Assembly: GCA_041675505.1 (NCBI GenBank)
Contig: JBAYTR010000002.1
Location: 62,001-126,000 of the forward strand
From: JAGPCK01 sp041675505
GTDB lineage: Bacteria > Bacteroidota > Bacteroidia > UKL13-3
Reading direction: 5' to 3'
Length of the DNA: 64,000 nucleotides
This document shows positions 44,045-52,814 of this stretch, piece by piece. A program made the position numbers and the translations under genes. The stretch's first letter is position 1. Every line of letters begins with the position of its first letter. The notes below the pieces were generated by a model. The model was not told the DNA's origin and searched no databases. It saw nothing but the letters and a program-made list of their open reading frames with translations.

Positions 44045-44476
44045 TTATTCTTCTCCGTAGTACTCCACGTAATTGCGCTCGGTTTCTACCAACTTCAAAC
44101 AATGCAATTTACATCCCGGGTCGAGGTGCGGTACCAATTGTTCCCAAATGGCCACCACAATATTTTCAATGGAGGCCAGTTTACCCTTCATAAAATCCAC
44201 ATCCTCGTTGATGTTCATGTGATCCAGTTTATCTACCACATGTTCGCTGATAACACGTTTCAGTTTTTTCAGATCCATAATAAATCCGGTATCGGGATTG
44301 GGGTAACCTTTAATGGTAACGTACAACTCAAAGTTGTGTCCATGCCAGTTTTTGTTGGCACAGCGGCCAAATACTTCATTGTTCTGCTCCTCTGTCCAAT
44401 TGGGGTTGTAGAGTTTATGAGCTGCATTAAAGTGCTCTTTTCGTGTTATATATAACAATCTAGGTTTCTCAGCCAT
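44045..44476 (-). CDS. queD: 6-pyruvoyl-tetrahydropterin synthase / 6-carboxytetrahydropterin synthase family
   Basis: A 143-residue T-fold enzyme. The zinc histidines are in HFNAAH and WHGHNF, and the catalytic Cys is in FGRCANKNWHGH (CxxxHGH). The DHMNIN motif and VETERNYVEYYG tail complete the active site. It converts 7,8-dihydroneopterin triphosphate to 6-carboxy-tetrahydropterin (queuosine pathway) or to a 6-pyruvoyl product; a clear split is not possible by eye. I start at the ATG 44476, since a TATATTTG box at 44507-44514 makes the longer start at 44509 impossible in practice. Confidence 0.9.
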   Translation of the reverse strand: MAEKPRLLYITRKEHFNAAHKLYNPNWTEEQNNEVFGRCANKNWHGHNFELYVTIKGYPNPDTGFIMDLKKLKRVISEHVVDKLDHMNINEDVDFMKGKLASIENIVVAIWEQLVPHLDPGCKLHCLKLVETERNYVEYYGEE

Positions 44477-44506
44477 ATGCTGTAGGTTTGCCGTTATTGA
44501 ATGCCG

Positions 44507-44514
44507 CAAATATA
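44507..44514 (-). promoter_or_regulatory. -7 promoter box for queD-fabD
   Basis: TATATTTG on the minus strand, 30 bases before the queD ATG. No TTG at the 17-23 base distance is seen. It is divergent from the hldD box in the same 86-base spacer. Confidence 0.5.
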
Positions 44515-44534
44515 CGATTTATGGGCATTTAGCT

Positions 44535-44542
44535 TAATTTTG
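44535..44542 (+). promoter_or_regulatory. -7 promoter box for hldD
   Basis: TAATTTTG, ending 20 bases before the hldD ATG at 44563. A -33 element is not clear. Confidence 0.5.
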
Positions 44543-44562
44543 AACACAATATTTAAATAAAC

Positions 44563-45528
44563 ATGATTGTAATTACCGGAGCCGCGGGTTTTATTGGCAG
44601 TTGTTTGGCCTCTTTTCTGAACCGCGAAGGATATAATGACCTGATACTGGTGGATGATTTTAACCGTCCTGAAAAAAATAACAACTACGCCCATTTAAAG
44701 TATACGGCACTGGTTGATCGGAATATTTTTCACAACTGGTTAAGTGAAAATCACACGTTGGTTCAGTTTGTCTTCCATTTGGGCGCACGTACCGATACCA
44801 CAGAATTCAACAAAACTATTTTTGACGAACTGAACGTAGCTTACTCCCAACAGGTATGGAACCATTGTGTAGAATTTGGTCTGCCGCTGGTGTACGCTTC
44901 TTCTGCGGCCACTTACGGTTTAGGCGAATTTGGTTATGATGATGACGAGACTAAAATTGAACAATTGAAACCGCTTAATCCCTATGGCGATTCTAAAAAA
45001 GCGTTTGACGTGTGGGCATTGAAGCAAGAGCGTAAACCTTACTTTTGGGCTGGCTTGAAATTCTTTAATGTATACGGCCCAAATGAATACCACAAAGGCC
45101 GCATGGCTTCCGTTATTCTGCATGCTTTTAACCAGATTCAGGAGAAGGGGTCGGTAAAATTATTTCGCTCACATCACCCCGATTTTAAAGACGGAGAGCA
45201 ACTGCGGGACTTTATATACGTGATGGACCTGATTAATGTGTGTTACTTCCTGATGCAACACCGCAAAAACAGCGGCATTTATAATCTGGGTACCGGAAAG
45301 GCAAGAACTTTTCTTGACCTGGCACGTACTACCTTTAAAGCTATGGGCGTTAACGAAAGCATTGAATGGGTAGATACCCCGGCCGACATACGCGACAAAT
45401 ACCAGTACTTTACAGAAGCCAACATGAGCAAACTCATCAGTATAGGTTACCATCAACCCTTCACCTCTTTAGAGGACGGCATTGCTGATTATGTAAACAC
45501 GTACCTGAAAAAACGCAGCTACTACTAA
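44563..45528 (+). CDS. hldD: ADP-L-glycero-D-manno-heptose 6-epimerase
   Basis: A 321-residue short-chain dehydrogenase/epimerase. The NADP-binding loop GAAGFIGS lies at residues 5-12. LGARTDTTEFNK and YASSAATYGLGEFGYDDDE are hallmarks of HldD (RfaD). The catalytic Tyr/Lys pair is in NPYGDSKKAFD. It inverts C-6 of ADP-D-glycero-heptose to give the donor for inner-core lipopolysaccharide heptose. A heptosyltransferase-like gene at 24.9-25.9 kb could use the product. The histidine kinase gene begins three bases after it, so they are probably co-transcribed. Confidence 0.93.
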   Translation: MIVITGAAGFIGSCLASFLNREGYNDLILVDDFNRPEKNNNYAHLKYTALVDRNIFHNWLSENHTLVQFVFHLGARTDTTEFNKTIFDELNVAYSQQVWNHCVEFGLPLVYASSAATYGLGEFGYDDDETKIEQLKPLNPYGDSKKAFDVWALKQERKPYFWAGLKFFNVYGPNEYHKGRMASVILHAFNQIQEKGSVKLFRSHHPDFKDGEQLRDFIYVMDLINVCYFLMQHRKNSGIYNLGTGKARTFLDLARTTFKAMGVNESIEWVDTPADIRDKYQYFTEANMSKLISIGYHQPFTSLEDGIADYVNTYLKKRSYY

Positions 45529-45531
45529 ACT

Positions 45532-48500
45532 ATGCGAAATACACAGCAATTGTTCAATACAAAAAAAACGGGTTGGTTGCTGATTGCTCTGCTTATGGTA
45601 TTGGGCTGCGTGTATTGGCAAAATGTGGTTTTAAGTAACTCACAACAAAACATAGAAACAGAATACACCAACCTGCAGCGCATTATTCATGAAAAAGAAC
45701 TGATGCTTGAGCATGCCTGCAGAATTATCTCCTCTGCAAAAGGTGGTGAACAGCAGTTACAGGACATGTTGCATGATTACTCCATGAATCAGCAGGTATA
45801 TGTGCAGGCGTATAAAAGTGATTCTGTAATACTTTGGAACAACAACCTGTTTAACATACGCGACCACCTGAATGAAATTGCCCCGGGCACAGGAGTACAT
45901 AAAAGCAACAACGGTTGGTACATGGTTCACCGCATTGATACCGGTGAAATAAGCTACTTCAGTTATTTTCTTATCAAAAAAGAATTTCCGTTTCAAAATG
46001 ATTACCTCAAAAATGAATTTAATCCTGAACTGCGCCTTTCACCCAGCAGCAGAATAAGCCTCATTAAGACGGATGAATACAGAGGGATACGAAACATTCA
46101 ATCCAAAAAATTATTCTACATCAGCATAAGTGCCACTGCACCCGAATTGCCTTTTTATGTAACGTTGCTCAGTTGCCTGGCCGGTTGCTTTTTCTTTATT
46201 GCACTGTTCCGCTGGAGTTTTGTTTCTTATCCTAAAAATTACCTGGCCACCTTTGCCATAGAAACAACCTTGCTGATTATGCTGCGGGTACTGAATACGG
46301 GAATGGAATTTCCTCATCACCTGTACCATCAGGAATTGTTCAGCAGCCTTACCTATGCCTCTTCAACATGGCTCCCTTCTTTGGGTGATGTATTAATTAA
46401 CAGTTTGCTTTTCCTTCTGTTGTGCTCTAGAATTTCAGGCTGGATAAGGCGTTATACCGAAAAAACAAAAGAGCACTTGTACTTGCAATCACCTGATAAA
46501 GCAAAAACAATTGCCATTTTTACTCTCCTCCTCTTTTTTATATTTACTGTAGTGGTGCTTTACGTTTGTAAAAGCCTTATCATTGACTCCAACCTGCTGT
46601 TTGACGTAAGCACCATTTACCTTACCGGATGGAACTATTTTATTTGTGTGACCACCATCGGTATTCTAATTTTCAGTCACATCATCATTACCAATGTACT
46701 TGTACAGTTGCTTCTCAAAACTGGCCTTCCGTTTAAAACTGCACTCATCTACCTGTTGTTATTTACCGCGGCACTCATTACAGGAGAAATAATAAAGGGC
46801 AATAACAATCTGCTCAACCTTTCGCTGGTGCTCATGTATGTAGTGCTTATAGCGTCCACTCCGTTTCTCATCAAACAGCTTATATGGTACCAAAAAGCAC
46901 TGGGAGTAATTATTGTTATTTCACTTTTTGCTGCTAACTATATTTTTTACTGGAACAGTGAAAAAGAAAAGGAAAGCAGAAAGGTGTATGCCTTTAAACT
47001 CATTAACCGAAATGATGTAAACGCTGAATATTATTTTGGTGAAGTAGAACACAAAATAGCTGCCGATCCGCTGATACGTGACTATTTCAAAAGTTCCATT
47101 ATTCTGAAACAGCAGATGGAAAGGTACATTAATCAGAATTACTTTAGCGGGTACATCGGGCGTTACGATATCTCGCTCTATGATTACGACTCATTGGGTA
47201 ATCCGTACAAAGAAATCAACAGCCTTACCTACCGTGAAATTGATTCCATATATGCTTTTAATTCCGTTTCAACTGTAGGCTCATATTTTAAAAACATCCA
47301 ATCCTCTCCTGATATTCAGGGTTACCTTTCACGTTTCTCTTTTGGTGACAGCCTGCACCCCTTTGGCGTACTTTACATTTTACTGCAACCCAAAATTATT
47401 CAGGATGAAAACCGCTTTGATGAACTTTTGGCAGAAGGAAGTAACAGCATAAAAAACAGAAATGACATTTACTCCTATGCCTTGTACAGAAACCGCAAAC
47501 TGCTGAACAAAAGCGGAGACTATGCCTATCCCATCAGGTTGCCTCTGCTGGAGCACCCTAACAACTATACCTACTTTAATGAGGCCGATTATTCCCACTT
47601 GCTGTTTACCGACAACAACAGTTTTGAAATTCTTATCAGCAAAAAACAGAACAAGATAAACGAGCAGGTAGCTATATTCTCTGTATTGTTTGTATCGTTT
47701 ACCACCATCACCTTAGTAATATTTGCCTTACTCACCGCGCTTTCCCTGTTACTCAATTATACCGAACAACGTTTTGCCGGGAAAAAGGTCATCCGGAAAA
47801 TACAGAAACTTTTCTCTGACCTTTTTCACCTCTCCGACTTCCGGCTCAATCTTATCAGCACTAAAATTCAGGTAAGTATTATCATCATCGTTTTTCCTAC
47901 ATTGTTGTTCACGTTCTATTTCACCATAGACTCGATGATTGCCAAATACGAAAAGGCACAAAATGAGAAAGTAGCCCGAAAAATACGTAACGTAGTAAAA
48001 GCTATCGAGAATGACCCCAGAATACGCATAAGTAACCTATCCGTATCAGACCTTGCTTTATTCACCCATCAGGTAGCTGAATTTAACAACACAGATATTA
48101 ATCTTTACGACACCAAGGGACAGTTACTAACCAGCACTACCTCGCGTATTTATGATGCTGGAATACTTGCACCACTCATGAACATCAATGCATTTTACGC
48201 GCTGCATGTTCAGGAAAAATCACAAGTATTTCTACCTGAAGATATTGGAAACATCAAATTTCTGGCAGCCTACGTACCGGTACTCGACAACAAGAAAAAT
48301 ATTGTTGCCTACCTCAACCTGCCCTACTTTGTTAAAAAGAGCGAAGTATACAATGAAGTCACCAGCCTCTTCATCAGTATCATCAACACTTATGTAATCG
48401 CATTTATAACGGTTATCATTATTATTTACATCATTTCCAGAAACATTGCCGCACCACTCAACCTGATCAGAAATAAAATGGCCGTTACCTCACTGGGTGG

Positions 48501-49287
48501 CAAAAATGAGCAGATAGAATGGAAAGGAAATGATGAGATTGCACAACTGGTGCTACAGTACAATACCATGATTGATGAATTGGCAAAAAGTGCCGAAAAG
48601 CTGGCACGATCTGAACGAGAAGATGCCTGGCGCGAGATGGCCAAACAGGTAGCACATGAAATTAAAAATCCGCTTACACCCATGAAGTTGAGTGTGCAAC
48701 ACCTGCAAAGAGCCTGGAAAGATAAAGCACCCAACTTAGATGATACGTTTAAACGCGTAACCGGTGTGTTGATTGAACAAATTGACAGCATGTCGTTGCT
48801 GGCAACTGAGTTCTCCAGTTTCGCTAAACTTCCGGCATCAAGGTTTGCAGTAATCAATGCTATAGAAATTTTGCAATCGGTTATTGATTTATACAAAGAC
48901 CAGGGAACTGAAATAACGGTGAACAATGAAAACAATGCTGTGAATATCTTGCTGGATAAAGACCAGCTAATGCGGGTCTTTAATAACTTAATTAAAAATG
49001 CCGTGCAGTCTATTCCTGATGACCGCAAAGGGCTTATAACTATTCGCAGCTTCAGTCAAAACGGGCAACTTGTTATTTCCATCCGTGATAACGGAACCGG
49101 AATAAATGAAGAAGAACAGCAAAAGATATTTTTACCCAACTTCAGTACCAAAACCTCCGGTATGGGCATGGGGCTGGCTATTGTAAAAAATATTGTGGAG
49201 AGTGCCGGTGGGGACATCCGTTTCGAAACGGAAGAAAATACCGGAACCACCTTCTTCGTCAATTTTCCCATAGCGAACAATGCATGA
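45532..49287 (+). CDS. Very large sensor histidine kinase (NtrY-like C-terminus)
   Basis: A 1251-residue membrane kinase. Hydrophobic parts: one helix near residues 14-32, a group of about seven helices at 205-480, then separate helices near 710, 785 and 960. In between are three likely extracytoplasmic sensor regions. The cytoplasmic end has HAMP (ISRNIAAPLNLIRNKM), the phospho-acceptor VAHEIKNP (His about residue 1042) and the ATPase boxes NNLIKNA, RDNGTGI and GMGMGLAIV. HEIKNPLTPM is typical of the NtrY group. No response regulator gene is adjacent. Its last four bases overlap the start of the outer-membrane protein gene, an unusual coupling. Confidence 0.85.
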   Translation: MRNTQQLFNTKKTGWLLIALLMVLGCVYWQNVVLSNSQQNIETEYTNLQRIIHEKELMLEHACRIISSAKGGEQQLQDMLHDYSMNQQVYVQAYKSDSVILWNNNLFNIRDHLNEIAPGTGVHKSNNGWYMVHRIDTGEISYFSYFLIKKEFPFQNDYLKNEFNPELRLSPSSRISLIKTDEYRGIRNIQSKKLFYISISATAPELPFYVTLLSCLAGCFFFIALFRWSFVSYPKNYLATFAIETTLLIMLRVLNTGMEFPHHLYHQELFSSLTYASSTWLPSLGDVLINSLLFLLLCSRISGWIRRYTEKTKEHLYLQSPDKAKTIAIFTLLLFFIFTVVVLYVCKSLIIDSNLLFDVSTIYLTGWNYFICVTTIGILIFSHIIITNVLVQLLLKTGLPFKTALIYLLLFTAALITGEIIKGNNNLLNLSLVLMYVVLIASTPFLIKQLIWYQKALGVIIVISLFAANYIFYWNSEKEKESRKVYAFKLINRNDVNAEYYFGEVEHKIAADPLIRDYFKSSIILKQQMERYINQNYFSGYIGRYDISLYDYDSLGNPYKEINSLTYREIDSIYAFNSVSTVGSYFKNIQSSPDIQGYLSRFSFGDSLHPFGVLYILLQPKIIQDENRFDELLAEGSNSIKNRNDIYSYALYRNRKLLNKSGDYAYPIRLPLLEHPNNYTYFNEADYSHLLFTDNNSFEILISKKQNKINEQVAIFSVLFVSFTTITLVIFALLTALSLLLNYTEQRFAGKKVIRKIQKLFSDLFHLSDFRLNLISTKIQVSIIIIVFPTLLFTFYFTIDSMIAKYEKAQNEKVARKIRNVVKAIENDPRIRISNLSVSDLALFTHQVAEFNNTDINLYDTKGQLLTSTTSRIYDAGILAPLMNINAFYALHVQEKSQVFLPEDIGNIKFLAAYVPVLDNKKNIVAYLNLPYFVKKSEVYNEVTSLFISIINTYVIAFITVIIIIYIISRNIAAPLNLIRNKMAVTSLGGKNEQIEWKGNDEIAQLVLQYNTMIDELAKSAEKLARSEREDAWREMAKQVAHEIKNPLTPMKLSVQHLQRAWKDKAPNLDDTFKRVTGVLIEQIDSMSLLATEFSSFAKLPASRFAVINAIEILQSVIDLYKDQGTEITVNNENNAVNILLDKDQLMRVFNNLIKNAVQSIPDDRKGLITIRSFSQNGQLVISIRDNGTGINEEEQQKIFLPNFSTKTSGMGMGLAIVKNIVESAGGDIRFETEENTGTTFFVNFPIANNA

Positions 49288-52200
49288 GAATAATCGCTGC
49301 AATTTGTTTGATGATTGTAGTCAGCCAATTTTGTTCAGGGCAGACAAATACCAACCTTTTCTCTAAAACTTTTCCGGCACAAGACAGCCTTGTGGTAGAT
49401 ACACTTCCGCTGGCACCGGGAAGTGTGACGATAAAATCAGGAAATAAAGTATTAAATGAAATATCTGACTATACTGTTAACTATGTTACGGCCTCTATCA
49501 GACTACATGCCCCGCAACGCGACAGTATTTCAATTACCTACAAACGATTGAGTGTTAACCTGCGCAAACCCTACCGTCACAAAGACACCTCTTTGATAGC
49601 TCAGGATGTGGTGATGAGCAGCAACCCGTTCAGCTTTCAGGAAGATACCCGTGAAAATCTTTTTGCAGGTACTGACGGATTAAAACTGAACGGAAGTTTG
49701 GCCCGCGGCATTTCATTCGGCAATAATCAGGACCTTACTATCAACTCCTACCTTAACCTGCAGGTCGCCGGCAAACTCAACAATGAAATTGATGTGCTCG
49801 CAGCCATCAGTGACGATAACAATCCCATTCAGCCGGAAGGAAATACCCAACAACTACAGGATTTTGATAAAGTCTACATTCAGTTTTCGAAAGACAAACA
49901 CCAACTGCTGATAGGCGATTTTCCGATGCTGAAACCTGAGCGCAGTTACTTTATGCATTACAACAAAAAATCGCGTGGTGCGCAAGCCTCTACACAATTT
50001 AATTTGTCGCCCAAAACCACCATGAGTGTAATGGCTGATGCAGCCGTTTCGCGCGGAAGATTTGCACGTAACATCATCAACGGTATTGAAGGTAATCTGG
50101 GGCCGTATCGTTTAACGGGAACAAACGGAGAACAATACATCATCATCATCTCAGGCACAGAAGTAGTTTATGTAGACGGACAAAAACTGACCCGTGGAGA
50201 ACAGCATGATTACATCATTGATTACAACTCAGGTGAAATTGTATTTATGCCCCGCTTGCTCATCACTGCCTACACACGCATTGTAGTCGAGTTTCAATAC
50301 TCCGATAGAAATTTCGCACGTTCAGTATTTCATACCGGTACTGAAATAGAAAATAAAAAATACCGTGTACGGCTAAATTACTTCAGTGAGCAGGACAACA
50401 AGAACCAACCCTTTCAACAAGACTTAAGCAACGAAGACAAAAAAACACTGCAACTGGCCGGGGACAATTTATCACAGGCCTTTACATCAGGCGCTGTTCC
50501 CGTTACCATTTTCAGCAGCAGTATGATTTTGTACAGAAAAATTGATACAGCCGGTTTTAGTGGGGTGTACATACACGCACCTACACAGGGTAGCGATACA
50601 CTTTTTTATCAGGTAACCTTCAGCTTTGTTGGGAACAACAAGGGCAACTACATTCAGGCATCCACCGCTGCCAACGGGCGTGTGTTTCAATGGGTGGCTC
50701 CTGTTGCCGGTGTGCCACAAGGAAATTTTGAACCGCTTATCCCATTGGTAAGCCCCAAGCAACAACAGATGTTTACTGTGGGTGCTGATTACATGCCTTC
50801 AGAAAACACTTTCATCAACATTGAACTGGCACATAGTAAATACAACAAAAACACCTTCTCTGATTTAGACAAAAGAAATGATGATGGCTTCGGGTTAAGC
50901 GCCAACATACAACACACATTGCCTTTGCAAAAAGGAGCTGACGGATGGAAAATTAAATCTCAGGCTAAGGCTGAACTAGTGAGTGAAAACTTTCGGTACA
51001 TTGAACGTTACCGGCCGGTAGAGTTTATTCGTACCTGGAACAGGCAGCTACAGAATCAGGCTGAGGCCGACACCTCGTACCAGGAGCAAATCATCAGCTT
51101 CAACACCAACATCATCAAAAGCGGACTGTTATCTGCAGGCTACCAACTGGCCTATTACAACCGTGAGATATCTTTTAATGGCTGGCAACATAAAACATAT
51201 GCCAACTTAACTTACAAACGCAATACACTTATTGCAGAAACAGAATGGCTCAATACAAGCAGCAAAGTAAAAGCCCCGGAAAACAGCTACTCTCGATACA
51301 AAGCGGGTTATGCACGCACATTTCCGATAGTAGTTACAGGCATAAACTTTGACAGGGAAGAAAGTGGATTTCGTGATAGCACACAGTTTTTGCAAGCCTC
51401 CAGCTATGCCTTTAACCAATACAATGCATTTATCAACAACACGGATACATCACGATTCCGTTTCAGAATTGACCTCACCCAACGTCTCGACTATCTGGCC
51501 GATAACAATAGTTTCAAAAACTCTACCGATGCCAAAACAGGTAACATTAAAACCGAATGGAACCAACAAAACGGGAACCGGCTTTTGCTGAATGTAACTT
51601 ACCGCGAATTCAAAATAAAAGATACGGCACTAATAAAAACGACTCCTGAAAATTCTTTACTTGCCCGTGTTGAATATGAATACACTTTTGCCAAACGTGT
51701 TTTTTCAGCCAATACATACTATCAGGTAGGTTCAGGGCAAGAACTGGTGCGCGATTTCCAATACGTGGAAGTGCGGCCGGGGCAAGGTTTATATGCCTGG
51801 TATGATTTTAATGAAAACGAAGTACAGGAAAACAATGAGTTTGTACCCGCACCATTTCCCAATCAGGCGAATTACATCAAAGTGTTTTTGCCTACCAATA
51901 CGTTCATTAGTGTACGTAGCAATCAGTTTAACCAAACGCTCAACATTAACCCTGCTGAAGTATGGAACACTAAAACCGGACTTAAAAAATTCCTTTCCCT
52001 TTTCAGCAACATCACCGGCATTCGCATTGACCGCAAAGTAAAAAACAACAACACACTCAACTACCTCAACCCTTTCGAACTTAATGTTAACGATACTGAA
52101 CTGGTAACTACCTCTTCCGATTTACGCAATACCTTTTTCTTCCAGCGCAATAACCCTGTTTTTGGTGCTGACTACACCTGGCAACAAACTCGAAGCAAAA

Positions 52201-52757
52201 ACCAACTCACCAATGGATTTGAAAGTCGCTTAAAACTGGAACAGGGTCTCAACATCAGATACAGTCCGGGTAGTGCGTGGTCCATTAACGTAAACTCCAT
52301 TACCGGACGCAAAGCGTACAGTTCGCAATTCTTCAGCACCAATAATTTCAGTTTTGTGTACTATGAAACTAAACCTAAGTTGACCTATCAGGTAAACACC
52401 AACTTGCGCGCCAGTGCTTTGTACACTTATTACAGTGCAGGCAATGCACAGGAACTGGGTAATGAACAAGCTACCAACCGCGAAGTGGGGGCCGAGTTAC
52501 GTTACAACATTCTGGAGAAAGGAGTGCTCACTGCCAAACTCAGTCAGTTCAAAGTTAACTTTGATGGCAACGTAAACTCACAGGTAGGTTTTGATATGTT
52601 ACAGGGCTTGCAAAAAGGCAACAACATGTTATGGAACCTTACCTTTCAACAACGACTAAGTAACAGCATTCAAATCAACATCCTCTATGACGGACGAAAG
52701 TCAGAAGGATTTGATGCCATTCACACCGCACGATTTGAGGCGAGGTATATTTTCTAG
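49284..52757 (+). CDS. Large outer-membrane protein, unrecognised family
   Basis: A 1157-residue protein with a signal peptide (about residues 1-19, ending CSG). Residues about 30-110 look like an Ig-like domain (VDTLPLAPGSVTIKSGNKVL). A further motif of the form HDYIIDYNSGEIVFMPRLLI followed by RIVVEFQYSD (about 305-345) also occurs in very large Bacteroidota secretion and surface proteins such as SprA. The rest is dominated by long amphipathic, Tyr/Asn-rich strands up to a C-terminal FEARYIF with a terminal Phe, as expected for a big outer-membrane barrel. I do not recognise a named family. The start overlaps the kinase stop by four bases, so the two are made together. Confidence 0.7.
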   Translation: MRIIAAICLMIVVSQFCSGQTNTNLFSKTFPAQDSLVVDTLPLAPGSVTIKSGNKVLNEISDYTVNYVTASIRLHAPQRDSISITYKRLSVNLRKPYRHKDTSLIAQDVVMSSNPFSFQEDTRENLFAGTDGLKLNGSLARGISFGNNQDLTINSYLNLQVAGKLNNEIDVLAAISDDNNPIQPEGNTQQLQDFDKVYIQFSKDKHQLLIGDFPMLKPERSYFMHYNKKSRGAQASTQFNLSPKTTMSVMADAAVSRGRFARNIINGIEGNLGPYRLTGTNGEQYIIIISGTEVVYVDGQKLTRGEQHDYIIDYNSGEIVFMPRLLITAYTRIVVEFQYSDRNFARSVFHTGTEIENKKYRVRLNYFSEQDNKNQPFQQDLSNEDKKTLQLAGDNLSQAFTSGAVPVTIFSSSMILYRKIDTAGFSGVYIHAPTQGSDTLFYQVTFSFVGNNKGNYIQASTAANGRVFQWVAPVAGVPQGNFEPLIPLVSPKQQQMFTVGADYMPSENTFINIELAHSKYNKNTFSDLDKRNDDGFGLSANIQHTLPLQKGADGWKIKSQAKAELVSENFRYIERYRPVEFIRTWNRQLQNQAEADTSYQEQIISFNTNIIKSGLLSAGYQLAYYNREISFNGWQHKTYANLTYKRNTLIAETEWLNTSSKVKAPENSYSRYKAGYARTFPIVVTGINFDREESGFRDSTQFLQASSYAFNQYNAFINNTDTSRFRFRIDLTQRLDYLADNNSFKNSTDAKTGNIKTEWNQQNGNRLLLNVTYREFKIKDTALIKTTPENSLLARVEYEYTFAKRVFSANTYYQVGSGQELVRDFQYVEVRPGQGLYAWYDFNENEVQENNEFVPAPFPNQANYIKVFLPTNTFISVRSNQFNQTLNINPAEVWNTKTGLKKFLSLFSNITGIRIDRKVKNNNTLNYLNPFELNVNDTELVTTSSDLRNTFFFQRNNPVFGADYTWQQTRSKNQLTNGFESRLKLEQGLNIRYSPGSAWSINVNSITGRKAYSSQFFSTNNFSFVYYETKPKLTYQVNTNLRASALYTYYSAGNAQELGNEQATNREVGAELRYNILEKGVLTAKLSQFKVNFDGNVNSQVGFDMLQGLQKGNNMLWNLTFQQRLSNSIQINILYDGRKSEGFDAIHTARFEARYIF

Positions 52758-52814
52758 CATTTTAAGCATTGCATTTTAGCTGTAAACACGTTAACTTGTA
52801 ACTTTAAGTGAGTT

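Noticed and set aside
48426..49028. A 200-codon minus-strand frame within the kinase gene
   Set aside because: It lies fully opposite the conserved HAMP/kinase domains, is Ser/Cys-rich without domain pattern, and is a shadow of the real gene.
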